A program made the position numbers and the translations under genes. A stretch of DNA of 64,000 nucleotides from Dipteris shenzhenensis (Eukaryota > Polypodiophyta > Polypodiopsida > Gleicheniales), in NCBI GenBank assembly GCA_047967505.1, contig CM106539.1, one strand, 5' to 3'. The notes beneath the pieces were generated by a model. It worked only from the letters and a program-made list of their open reading frames with translations. It ran no database searches and was not told the DNA's origin. Shown one piece after another: positions 46,382 through 57,685 of this stretch. The first letter of the stretch is position 1, and each line of letters starts with the position of its first letter.

Positions 46382-48760
46382 CTATTCATGTTTACTTGTC
46401 CATTTATGGTTTCTAAATATCTTTGATTCCCTCCATTGTCTATGTCTCTCTGCTGCAATTGAATTGTCTAGAGCTCGGCTTCGTCTTTGCTTTTGGGCTA
46501 GAAGAAAAGCAAGCTTGATTTTGGAGCTAGCAACTTTTCTTTTAGCATGAAGCCTCTGTAGTATGCCTCGGTAAAACCATTGGAAGACTTCCTTCAGACT
46601 ATTTGCCTTCTGACTCTCTCCATAGTGTTGTGTGTGTCTGAAAAATGCATTACGTGCCATGTAGTGAGACTTCTCCATGCCTTGGGTAGACCAAATTGCT
46701 GGGCATCCATACTTTTTGACAAAATAGGAAAGGTGGTTGTATATGATATGCTGTAAGACATAAGAATGCATAGTAGGTAATAAAAAAAAGAGGATCACAC
46801 TTAAGTAAAAGAAAAAGACAGAACCTTACCATGTAGTGAGTTATATTGCAGGCTGTCCACGCATCTTTCATTGACTTCCCAAAATGTTTAATTGCCTCCT
46901 CAAAGTTCTTGTAATCACTCTTTGTCTATGTTACTTTGTCACAGAACATGAAGAGTTGATCAAGAGACCTCCACACCTCTGCCTTCCTATTTCGTGCTTC
47001 CCCATCTGCCTCATGATCTTTCACAGCATTATGGACTTGCTTCCACAATCCATAATTAATCTTTGAAACTGTTCTACCTTGCCTTACTTGCTTACTGTGT
47101 CTGGGTCGAGACAAGAATCTTCTTGCCTTAACACCACCAATAGAGGGCTTGATTGGTACCTCCTTGCCATTGTAGACTTTTTAAAATCCTTTGTGATTTG
47201 AACATCTCCTCCATGCAGACCTATATCGGATAACACTTTTTCCAATGCTTGAAGAGCATCCTTTCTATTTATTTTGGGACGGAGTTTCCAAGAAAATCCA
47301 ATATATAAAAATACCAATTTCTCAATAATTCGACATAGACCATGCAATGTGCAGATGTGAACATTACATAGTGGAATGTCCAGAATGGCCTTGAAGTCAG
47401 GGTCAACTTTATCTCTATTAGGTGCTCTCTTCCACCATTTTGAATCCATTACTTGAGCTGATTCTTTGCAGTAAAGACAAGGAGACTTTGAGTTGCCTCC
47501 TTTTCTAATGTTATACATGCACTTAAGTGTTTTAAGATCCCCGGCCATGTGCCACTCTACTTGAAAATCACCTTTTCCCGCAACATGGAGATTCTCGCCT
47601 TGCACTTGTCTTTTGATTATTCTTGGTATTTCCGTGTGGTGAAACACCCAATCTAGTGTTTCATGGTCTTCGGTCTTCACCTGCCAGATTATAGAAAACA
47701 AAAGTATTTCTATAACAGATTTGAAAACAATGACCAAAATCAAGTATAAAACAAAAAATGATCATACTTGGAATGAGCCTAACCACCATATGTGTTTCTC
47801 TGACTGCACACTAAAATACTTCGAACTCGCTTCAGTCAATGATGTATCAATTGCTCCATTCATCAATGTAATAGTAACTCTTTCCATTTTCTTTTCCTTT
47901 ACAACCTCACACTCATCCAATTTGATAACAAATTTCAAAATGCCTTTGCACTCCTCAAATGTTATTCCATAAAACTCAACCATTCTTTTTTGAAGTTGTT
48001 GTAGATCTACAAATATATTGTTCCAAGGATCATACACAGTGGTTCCTTTACCACCATGAAATATTTCTTCAATATGGATATATTGCCCAATAAATTCATC
48101 TATACTTTCATTCAAATGACCTCTTATCCTCCACACGGTTGCTGGATTTGGCAGTAAAACTCGTTTAATCCTTTGATCTTTCAAAGTTGAGGATATCGCA
48201 TGGAAAATCGAAATATATCCCTTCCTGCTAACTCCACTAACATCAAGAGCCTCTTGGATTATAGTGCCATCAACTTGATTATTGGATACAAAGTCCTCTA
48301 CAACATTGCGTTTGACTGTTTTGTATTTTTTTTCCTCAATCGAACCTTTTGCTACACCGCAAGAAAGCAATCCTTGCATTTGTTTAATAGGAAGAAGGTT
48401 CGGGTCCATATTTTCTTTTGCAGGCTCCAATAATTTCCTGTAGTAACAACACAATATGCCTATATCATTCAGCACCTCCATTCTTGTTTTGCGACAATCG
48501 ACGAAATAGATATAGTCTGAAAGAGAGCCTTTTTGAGTATACAAAATGATAAATTTCAATCTAACCTTGCTTCCTGAATTTGTCGCTTGCATCCACCAGT
48601 CTAGTCTTCAAATTTGCAATGTTTTTAATCTTCCTGCTATGTAGTCTGTCTCCAAGCACGGTTCTCTTCTTTCTTGCTCTTGTCAACTCTTTTTTACTCT
48701 TTGAATGCTCCTCAATTTCATTCTGCAACCGCTGCTCCAATTTTGCACGAATGGCTCTCT
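46382..48760 (-). pseudogene. Probable RNase H-fold transposase, multi-exon (module gene d)
   Basis: Exons on the minus strand: about 48760-48566 (Lys/Glu-rich coiled coil), 48516-47768, 47680-46830 and 46750-46382, joined by GT-AG introns of 49, 87 and 79 bp in consistent phase. Landmarks: an Asp in FVIKLDECEVV (about 47916), a second Asp in HMAGDLKTLKC (about 47538), a CLYC pair (about 47470), CNVHICTLHGL (47340-47368), and Glu in STQGMEKSH (about 46674). This D-D-CxxC-HxxxxH-E order is that of RNase H-like transposases, but I cannot assign a named superfamily. Breaks: a TAG in the coiled coil (KM*ERAI), a one-base frameshift in an A run near 47179, and a TAG after FCDKVT. The 3' end converges with gene c. 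Confidence 0.65.
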
Positions 48761-49695
48761 CCTACATCTTGGCCCCCTTTTCTTGTAGGCAGATCATTTT
48801 ATACGTTTCCGCAAATGCAGACTACGCTGAAATATAACCAAGAAGTCCATTTTGTCCATCGCCGGCAAACCTCAGTAATGTGGTGGGATTGACAAATGGA
48901 GGTGTAGAGTTTTTTACTCGACATTTTGGATATATGCTTCCATCGCACCATAAGTCAATATATTGAAGCCCTTCTCTTCTCATAGGCTCTGATCAAGTAG
49001 CCCTCGACCCACGCGTTAGAGACCTGATGTGTGAGTTAAGGATGTGCCACACCATCCAGTGCCTCCTCCACCTACTCATCAAGCACATGTAGACACAGAT
49101 AGTGAGAAGGAGAAGGCAAAACATCTTGATGCCACTGGTGATGAGGAGATTGCTTGTGTTGACTATGTTGGAGATCATTCTAGTGATGATGGGGGATTCA
49201 CATGATACTAAGAAATCTTCCCACAATGAGCATGCAAGCCTGAACATGTTGGGAGACTTGGTGGGCATGGAGCTTTAGTCACATGCCCCACCCAAGGAGG
49301 GGATCGATGCATGCTTGTGGCCACGCTTGCAAGGACGTGGTGGTGCTAGCTCTAGGAACTTTTTTTTTTTTGTGATTGAATTTGTAATGCAATTGTTTCA
49401 CCGTACTTGAGATACTTTTTCTATTTAATTTCTTTGTTTTATATTTATGCACGCTTTGAAGAGTTGGGAAGCTGCTGCCCCTCGAAGATGTCCAAGTTTG
49501 ATACAAAGAACTACATATTTGGCTCGTGTAGTATGGATCATGAAATCATTTACATAGATTTGAAACTCCAGCTATACCAAAGGTTGGAAATTTTTGGAGC
49601 TGAAAAGCTAATGCTTAAGCCCAACCGTGCATACATATAATTTTTTATTTGCAAGTTCATAAGAAAAAAGAAACTTTTGTGCTCTTGCATATGCA
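48760..49695. other. Right flank of the gene module
   Basis: On the minus strand at about 48985-48850 there is a short coding-like stretch (REGLQYIDLWCDGSIYPKC) that could be an upstream exon of gene d. From 49000 to 49695 nothing is recognised. No terminal inverted repeat for the module could be seen. Confidence 0.35.
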
Positions 49696-49703
49696 TATGT
49701 ACT

Positions 49704-52241
49704 TCAAGTAGGGAGTGGCTTGCAGTCATGTAGATGAAACTGCTTAAGTACCTTTTGAGTGTACTTTCCCTGAAAAAGTGTGATCCTTGTGTCATCTCTC
49801 CATGTTTCTATACTAAGAAAATCATGGAGTTCTTCCATATCCTTCATGTCAAACTCTGAGGTAACCTGACTCTTTGTTTCTGAGATGAGATGTCCATTGG
49901 AGCCGATGATGATGATGATCAAGTCATCAACATAGAGTACTACAAGAAGGACATCTTCTATAGTTTTTTTGATGTAAAGAGATGGATCTAAATTTGATGG
50001 CTGAAAACCAGATGTCGGAAAGTGACGATGAATCCTTGCATTCCATGCACGAGGAGCTTGTTTCAAACCATAAAGTGATTTCTGCAACCTGCATACCTTC
50101 TTTTCCATCCCAATAATAGCATAACCTGGAGGCTGTATCATGTAGAATTCATCATCTAAAAAACCATTGAGGAAGGCATTCTTCACATCCATCTAGTGGA
50201 TGGGCCAATCAAAGTGAGCTGCAAGAGCTATGGCTGTCCTGATGGTAGTCATCTTTGCAACTGGTGCAAAGGTCTCCTCATAATCTGTGCCATACTCTTG
50301 GGCATATCCCTTGGCTATCAACCTGGCCTTGTATCTGTTAACCTCACCAGCTGAGTTGAGTTTGACTTTGTAAACCCATTTGCATCCTATGGGCTTCTTC
50401 TCTGTAGGAAGATCGGTCAAGGTCCAAGTCTGATTCTTGAGAAGAGCATTGTACTCTTCATCCATTGCATGTTTCCACTTAGGGACTTGCACTGCATCTT
50501 TGAAGGAGGTTGGCTCATCAAACTCCATCACTTTGGCCATGAATGCATAGTTGCTCTTGTAGGTCCACCTCTCAGGTGTCTTTTGATCATGAGCAGATCT
50601 TCTAAGATTGGAAGTGGAGCTTTCAAGAATCTCGGTGATGACCATGGTAGTTGCTGTATCCATCATGTCAAGAACCTTTTCTTTGCCTTTACTCTGAGTG
50701 GTCACTGTGGACTGCATACTATCTGAGTCTATAGACAAATCAATCTGATGTATCACTGGCACTACTGCAGAGTAAGAACTATAGTCGGACTATCAAAGTA
50801 TGATGAAGCCTCATCAATGATAACGTTCCTGGATATAATAAACTTCTGCTTGACTAGATCATAGAGTCGATATCCCTTCGACTCTGCAGCATATCCAAGA
50901 AAAACACACTTGATTGATTTGACATCAAGTTTAGTCCTAAGTGTGTCAGGAACATGAGCATAAGAAAGAGAGCCAAATACTCTCAAGTGACCAATAGAGG
51001 GCTTAGTTCCTGTGAATGCCTCTTCTAGCGTTATATCTTGCAATGAAGCAATGGGACTCTTGTTCATCATCATCAAGTACATAGCTGTGTCACAGCCCAA
51101 TATTGTCTTGGAACATTCTTCTCATCAAGCATGCACCTAGATGACTCTGCAATCACCCTGCTTGTTCACCAACCCCATTTTGCTGAGGGGTATACCTGCA
51201 TGTGAACTGATGTGTGATGCCATGTTATTTGCAAAAGGCATTGAACTCTGTGGACTTGTATTCATCTCCATTGTCACAATAGAAAATCATTAGGTACTTG
51301 CCGGTCTACTTTTCTACCAAGGCTTTGAAGTCTTTGAAGGTGTTGAATGCATTAGACTTTTGTTTCAGGAAGTAGATCCAAGTCTTCTTTGAGTAATCAT
51401 CAATGAAGGTCATGAAGTACAAAGCCTTGCCACCAAGAGATGGTATAGTAACCGGACCCCATAGATCTGAATGGATGATCTGAAGAACATCGGTACTTCG
51501 AGTCGAAGATGTTGGAAAGGGCTGTTTGTGTTGCTTACCCATGCAACAAGCCTCACATACATCTTTTTGAAAGTATAACTGTGGAAGCCCCTATACCATG
51601 TTTGTTTTTCTAAAGGCTACAAGGCTTCTGAAGTTGAGGTGACCATACCTCTTGTGCCATAATGTACTCAAATAGGCATCTTGATTCTGATGATGAGCTG
51701 CTAGGGCTCTTTGGATCGGAATGGCAGAAGAAAGCTTGAACATTCTTCCAATCTTAACACTCTGAGCAATGATGCATTCAAGACTCTTGAGCTCTCTCAC
51801 GGTACATCCATACTTGTTGAAGATGGCTTCCATGTCACTCTCAGTCATCTGTCCAATAGAGAGAAGGTTTTGTGCCATTGTGGGTACATAGAATGAATCT
51901 CCAATGCTCCCTGTGGTGCTTGCATTACTATGCAAGGGTATGCTATAACCGATCCCTTCAATTTTGTGGGGTGTGTCATCCCCCATCATGACATTCACTT
52001 TTGGATTTCGATTGGGACAGAGATCAGAGAACCATTCTTCCTCAGGTGTCACGTGGTTGCTTGCACCAGAGTCAAACCACCATGTGTCCTCATCCTTCTG
52101 AATCTGAGATGTAGACCATGATATGAGAACTTTATGTTGATAGTCGTGAGAGTTGTCTTCATCGTAAGGCATAGCGAGCGGATTGCCGTTGATGATGGTT
52201 TCCTTGATGAGGGTTGTGAGACTTGTTTGACTGGCCTGCAT
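49704..52241 (-). pseudogene. Copia pol: protease, integrase, reverse transcriptase
   Basis: Protease: WWFDSGASNHVT (52085-52050), with active site intact. A GAG-pre-integrase motif (LWHKRYGHLNFRSL) ends at 51591. Integrase: HSDLWGPV and MTFIDDYSKKTW in 51542-51306, then a stop-interrupted core (YTPQQNGV near 51190), and C-terminal VFGSLSYAHVP in 51100-50762. RT: WVYKVKLNSAGEVNRYKARLIAKGYAQ (in two parts) and TFAPVAK, then MDVKNAFLNG, YGLKQAPRAW and LYVDDLIII (catalytic YVDD). A TAG separates 50193 from 50192. The frame ends inside RT's C-terminal side; RNase H is absent. Non-functional. Confidence 0.9.
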
Positions 52242-53194
52242 TGCCTAAGTCCCTTTGTTTCTCTTTGCATTCTGGTTCCCAATGGCTTGGGATGCTACAA
52301 TAGTTGCAATTTCCCTTGCGTCTAGGAGTACTTCCTTGATTTCCTCCTCTTCCAGACTTACCTCTACCTCTGGGATTCCATGTCCCCCTTTGAGCAGGTG
52401 AACCACGACTATGAGTCAATGAAGATGGAGATTGTCTGCCCTAGTACTAACCTCTGCCTTGATTGCTAGAGCATTCGGAATCCTTGCCTTTTCCCCTATA
52501 TGACCCTCTTGTACCTCCTCTTATTGTGAATGCAGTATCATGATTCTTCGAATCTGTTTTGAGATCACGTCTCAATTGCTCCTGCATGAGCATGTCTGAC
52601 ATGAGTTGAAATGTTGGAGGTGCATCTCGAGTGACTTATGCAATCACAAACTTCCCATAATCTGATCCAAGTCCATTGATGGCAAGTTGGACTAGTCTTT
52701 CCTCTTTGACCTCATGTCCCAGCAGTGATGTGAGTTGATCACCAAGGTCCTTCAATCTGAGTAAGAAGTTAGGACCTGATTCATTTGGAAGCATTGGAGT
52801 GTTGTTGAGTTGATCCTCTAACAAGAGAATACGTGACATGTTGTTGGCATTGTACCTCCTTTCCAAAGCTTTCCAAGCAAGTACAACTGAAGTCTGCCCA
52901 CCACGAAGAAGAGGGATCATCATATCGTTTACATTGAAGTTGATGATATTCAAGGAAAATTGAGCCTTGGTATCCCACTCTTTCTGTGTCTTGGTGTGAG
53001 CTCTAGTTGTGTTGATCTACCGTAAGAGGAGTTGTCAAAGTTGGCTCGGATCTCTTTTCATCTTCTATGACTATGTCCCACAAGTTCTTTAGCTGAACAA
53101 TGTTCATCATTTTGAACTTCCAATTTCCATAGCTGTTAAAATCAAGCTTCCTACTCTGATCAAGAAATATGACATCATCATGTGTTTTTGCCAT
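52159..53194 (-). pseudogene. Copia gag
   Basis: The ATG at 53194 opens MAKTHDDVIFLDQSRKL, a typical Copia gag start, followed by NWKFKMMNIVQLKNLWD. The UBN2-type capsid region continues at 52953-52636 (WKALERRYNANNMSRILLL, LRLKDLGDQL). The nucleocapsid has a canonical knuckle CNYCSIPSHWEPEC (C-x2-C-x4-H-x4-C) in the frame 52419-52159. Frame changes and stops near 53010 and 52630 break the gene. Gag forms the particle that packages element RNA. Confidence 0.85.
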
Positions 53195-53224
53195 GGTGCA
53201 CCAAAAATCAAATCCTGTATACAA

Positions 53225-54945
53225 ATAGCAACCAAGTGTTGGTGATAGCTAGAGGCTTTACAAGGTTTGTAGAAGTGGTGCAAAAGCCGAATGCCAAAAT
53301 AGTCAACTAGTGACTTTACAATGTGGCAAGTGCATGCAAAGGTGCAATTGTCTTGAATTAGGAACCCAAACTACCAAGTGACTCAATAAGAGTGAATCTA
53401 CCCTCTGTCAAGGAATGAAACATGTGTCGGTATGTGTGAGATGAATGCCGATGAGAGGTTCTGTAGGGACTAACACCGTTTGAGAACTAATCGAGAATTT
53501 TTGGGTAGGGCTTCAGATTGGCTTTTGTGGATTATCTCCTCTAAGGTAGCTAGTCCTATAACTAGTCTACACGTCAAACGATATGAAAAAGCAGCAAAAT
53601 AGATTTTATCTTCATTAGGTTTGTGTTGGGTTCGAAGAAGATGCGATCTGATCAGGAGTGGTACTGATGGAGAGATTTATGCAAATACTACAAATTGAAA
53701 ATCCCAAAATTTAGAACTGATGTAAAAGGTGCATAGAGTGCAAGCGATTTTGGTTTTTGGAGCATCTCCAAACCCAGGCTTATCTGCCATGTGGCAACTA
53801 GTGGTGAGGTGAGAGAATGTAGAGAGAGAATAGAGAGAAGAGTTATGGCTCTCTGATGTCCACGGCAAGAAGGCGACGGAGTCTACTGATTTGCATGTTG
53901 ACGAGCAGTGGCGCTACTATGGTGGTGAACGTTGGGAGCCACTGAAGCTGTTGAAGCTTGCTGTAGTGCTGTTTTGGCCGTGGTGGGAGCCGATGAAGGA
54001 GGCTAAGAGCCACCGTTTCTTGAGGGTCACCTTGAAGGATGGCTTTGCTGAGGTTGCCTCTTGCATGGAAGCGTTGGTGGAGCTAAAGCTCGGTAGGCTT
54101 GATGAAGTCGGGAGCTTGGCGCTCATGGGCTTTGCAAAGCTGGAGGCACTACTCATAGTGGAGTCTCCATCTGCTGCTAGATGGAGCCTTAGACGTTGAA
54201 GGTGCTGGAGCCTTGAGTAGCCACCGTTGATGAGCCACCGAGGAGTGATGGAGGCACAACTTCCATGACGAGTCATAGCTGACGACCCTTTGCAGTGGAG
54301 TCGATGGGAAGATACGCAGCCTGATAAACCCCAAGGAACACGGGTGGACGAGCACATGAGTTGTGAGCATGGAACATAATGGAGGCATTGGGCGAGTTGG
54401 AGAGCTCGAACGATATGCTACTGTGAGCGTCATTGAGGGAGCAGGTCGAGTAGTTTTTCTTACCTTGCTGAACATGGAGGTTACTGAGTCTGCTAGCTGT
54501 GAGCCATCGTGATATTGGAGGTGCTACTGGAAGAGGAGGCTAAGCGCTTTGGCATTTGGAATCTTGGCTTAGAGCATAGGCTCTCGTTGGAGCTCGTTGT
54601 AGTAGGCTTTTGGCATCGCGGGTCTGCCGTCGCTGAGTCATATGGAATAGCCTCTGCGTTGGAGCATTAGCTGCATCATTTGAAGCCGGTGGAGATCGTG
54701 GCTAGAGTTCTGGAGATAGCTTCAAGGGCACTGGAGTGTTCAACCGAGAGCCCATTGAAGAGGCTGAGAACTTCATTGGTTACAGAGCTGTGGGCAAGAG
54801 GAGCAGCCGTGAGCAGGAGGAGCTCGGACTAGAGCTATAATCTAGCTGTAGGGCCTTGCTTTGGCTAGAACTCTCTCTATCTTCTAGTTAGGATCACTCT
54901 CTCAAACATTTGAAATGAGCCTCAGAATAAACCTTACAGAGAACT
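53225..54945 (-). other. Long Copia leader between nested insertion and gag
   Basis: The part at 53225-53650 matches 5480-5980 of the small Copia derivative (shared words gggactaacaccg, gaaaactaatcg-like, attttatctt), which supports its being family leader sequence. The rest, to 54945, has plus-strand open frames of Leu/Glu/Ser-rich composition that have no recognised domain and are not conserved in the other copy; I do not call genes there. Confidence 0.6.
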
Positions 54946-55265
54946 TGTTGAGAGATATGGTGCCATGAGCACATAGATTAAAGGGCAAAGGTATGTGATA
55001 AGGAATGTATTAAAGTAGCCACCCTAAGATGTGGACTACAAGATGTAGAGATGTGGATGAGAGGATCCCACATGGTTTGACTATTCTAAAGGCTCTCTCT
55101 ATATAAGAAGCCTATCATGTATTGTTGAGAACACACACATACACATTGCAAGAGATATAGATTCTATCTCCCTCTTATGTCTTATTTAGTGTGCTTTGAG
55201 CCTCCTTAGTTCTTCTACTAATCTTGAGTGCACTACGTTTAGCACGATCTTACATTCTTTTGACA
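54946..55265 (+). repeat. 5' LTR of the nested element
   Basis: 320 bp with TG...CA ends, adjacent to the tRNA primer-binding site on its right and the target duplication gaact on its left. It contains a TATA-like box and a short CA-rich run (acacacacatacac). Confidence 0.95.
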
Positions 55266-56978
55266 TGGTATCAGAGCAGGTTTAGCTAAACCTAGATTAG
55301 TTTTAGGGTGATTGAGAGTCCCTTGTGAGCATTCTTCTCAAGAGATTCATGAGAGTTCTCATCATTTCCATTCTTGTGAGAAAGAGATCTTAGATTCCAT
55401 TCTATCCTACTTTGAGAGAACTAGGAAGTCCTATTCTACTCCTCACAAGTGCCAGCCAAGACTTCATCAATCCGAGCTACAACAAAGGCTCTAGCTCCAT
55501 GCACACAGATGCTTAGCAACTCCAAAGTCTCCATACAATAGCCTATGTAAGCAACTTCAAGCAACTCACTACTACAGCTCTAGCAACAAGCTACTCTATC
55601 TTAGCCTCGGCCTTCAGTGAAACCTCAAAAGCTCTTCTTGAGGATCAACAACATCTCGGACGTGCACCAAAGCTTCACCAACCACCAACGTCCTCTACCA
55701 AGGTTGTAGCCCATATTTGTTTCATGATGCTAACGGCACGGCCTCCATAGCCCACCAGACCAACTCAGCTTCAATGGCCTTCTACAAGGTTGAGCAATGG
55801 CGTCAACTCCAAAGGCGCAACCTTCACGATGTAGTCAGTAAGCCATACGCGCAACTAAGAAGGCAAGGTCATGTTGATTCGAGGAGCAACTCCTTCATTC
55901 ATCTGATCCGATGTTTGGATAGAGCTTTTTCACCTTGCGCTAAGCGTTCGGGAAGCCCACACGAGTTTGAAGAACCCAACCCAAATCTCACAGCATACTG
56001 CTCTTTTGTAGCATTCCGTTTGCTTCTCGAGCGCTTGCTTGCACTGTTGGATCTCTGTTCCGGATTCCTACTGCTATGTTTGCTTCACACTTGGTTACAA
56101 CAACCTCCTTGCCATTTCCAAACTGCAACTGCTCCGCCCCCTGCTACGACACTTTTTCCACTGAATAAAATCTCTGCCAAGCCACGAGGCAGATAGGACC
56201 CGTGGTTCAGTTTAGCTAACTCCTGCTTGGTTTAGTGGTCTTTGGTTAGCAGAGTGCCAGTTGGCAGATAAGACTTAACTCTAGTAAGGTCAAACATAGC
56301 TATGGTTAAGTTATGTGGTTAGTTAAAAGTTCCACCTAAGCACACAGCTTCTTGCTAAGCACAGTGTGAGTGTAGCATGTGAATCCCTATGCCACATCAT
56401 CAAGGCTTCCTCTTCTTCACAGAAACTTCGACAAGCCGTAACTTGCAATCCAGGAAGAATTTGGACACACTCCAAAAAGAAAAAGTGATCGTCTTTTCGA
56501 GCTCTACGCGCTTGTCAAGTCAAAATCATTGTATGTAATTAGACACTGCCAATATTGAAAGAAATCAATTGGTAAGACCTTTGCAACAAATGGAAAAGCA
56601 ACGCATGAATACAAAAAGCATGCCAAAAGCACAAGTGCATGAGATGACCATAGCACAAAGCATGGCATCCACACATAAAGCATTAAGGCACATGGAAGAA
56701 CAAATCATCATGCATCAAGCTGCATCGAGTAAAGATGTGAACGCCATCGACATCAAGCATTGAAAAGTAAAATCCTTTCCACCTTCAGCCCATATGTTTT
56801 GTAAATCAAGCCTGACCATCTGAGAGTAGCTATGAAAGCACCCAGGGGAGGTATTGACATGTAAAAACCACACTTGACCACCTTAAGTAGCAATGCATGC
56901 ACTAAGGGGAGGTGATGGATTTGTAACTCACATCTGACCACCTTGCAGTAGCCAAAGGATCATGGCACCAAGGGGAGG

Positions 56979-57300
56979 TGTTGAGAGATATGGTGCCATG
57001 AGCACATAGATTAAAGGGCAAAGGTATGTGATAAGGAATGTATTAAAGTAGCCACCCTAAGATGTGGACTACAAGATGTAGAGATGTGGATGAGAGGATC
57101 CCCCATGGTTTGACTATTCTAAAGGCTCTCTCTATATAAGAAGCCTATCATATATTGTTGAGAACACACACATACATATTGCAAGAGATATAGATTTGCT
57201 ATCTCCCTCTTATGTCTTATTTAGTGTGCTTTGAGCCTCCTTAGTTCTTCTACTAATCTTGAGTGCACTAGGTTTAGCACGATCTTACATTCTTTTGACA
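56979..57300 (+). repeat. 3' LTR of the nested element
   Basis: 322 bp, differing from the 5' LTR by about four substitutions and a 2-bp length change, and flanked on the right by the second gaact copy. The low divergence points to a recent insertion relative to the host element. Confidence 0.95.
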
Positions 57301-57517
57301 GAACTCTCTCAAGAATGATAGAAATCTCTCTCTCAACCAAACAAAAAAACTCTCACATGAAGAAGAAGACCTCTATCAATGGAAATCTCTCTTGAAGGAA
57401 ACTCTCTTACAATAGCTCTCAAACTCACAAAGTGGAGATGGAGGATGCCTCACATGCGGAGGGCTTATTGCCTTGACAACATGCAAGGTCTTTGGAGCAC
57501 CATAGGCTTTGACACCA

Positions 57518-57685
57518 TGTTAATGGAAATGAGAGAGAGGGAGAGAGAGGAGTGCACACAAGATACTAATTGTACACTAACAGTATTCCAAGGAAAATAG
57601 GAATATAGACATGGACCCCTTAGGGTTAGGGTTAGGGTTTGTCCCATAACCCTTATGGTGCAATTTACACACACCATTCTCAACA
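57518..57685 (-). repeat. 5' LTR of the truncated Copia element
   Basis: 168 bp with ends TGTTGAG...TTAACA on the minus strand, with a primer-binding site on its left side. It shares the GA-rich run, gtgcac word and ttagggttagggttaggg run with the LTRs at 3424-3610 and 6659-6825. Confidence 0.85.

Larger units (their letters stand above)
54946..57300 (+). mobile_element. Young non-autonomous Copia-type element nested in the Copia leader
   Basis: LTRs at 54946-55265 and 56979-57300 are about 98% identical, both starting TGTTGAGAG and ending TTTTGACA. The primer-binding site tggtatcagagc follows directly at 55266-55277. A polypurine tract (aaggggagg) precedes the 3' LTR. The target duplication gaact is perfect (54941-54945 and 57301-57305). 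The 1.7-kb interior encodes no recognisable retroelement protein, so it must depend on proteins made elsewhere. A TATA-like ctatataag lies at 55091-55099 in the 5' LTR. Confidence 0.95.
49700..57685 (-). mobile_element. 3'-truncated autonomous-type Copia element with nested insertion
   Basis: The 5' LTR lies at 57518-57685 (168 bp, minus orientation) with a primer-binding site at 57505-57517 (complement of ggctttgacacca). Leader sequence fills 57306-57504 and 53225-54945 on either side of a nested element. Gag begins at 53194, followed by a zinc knuckle, protease, integrase and reverse transcriptase ending at about 49704. RNase H and the 3' LTR are missing. The LTR and leader are related to the non-autonomous element at 3424-6825. 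Confidence 0.85.

Noticed and set aside
53891-54475. Open frames on both strands in the Copia leader
   Set aside because: They are not conserved in the related leader at 5.5-6.6 kb and show no domain.
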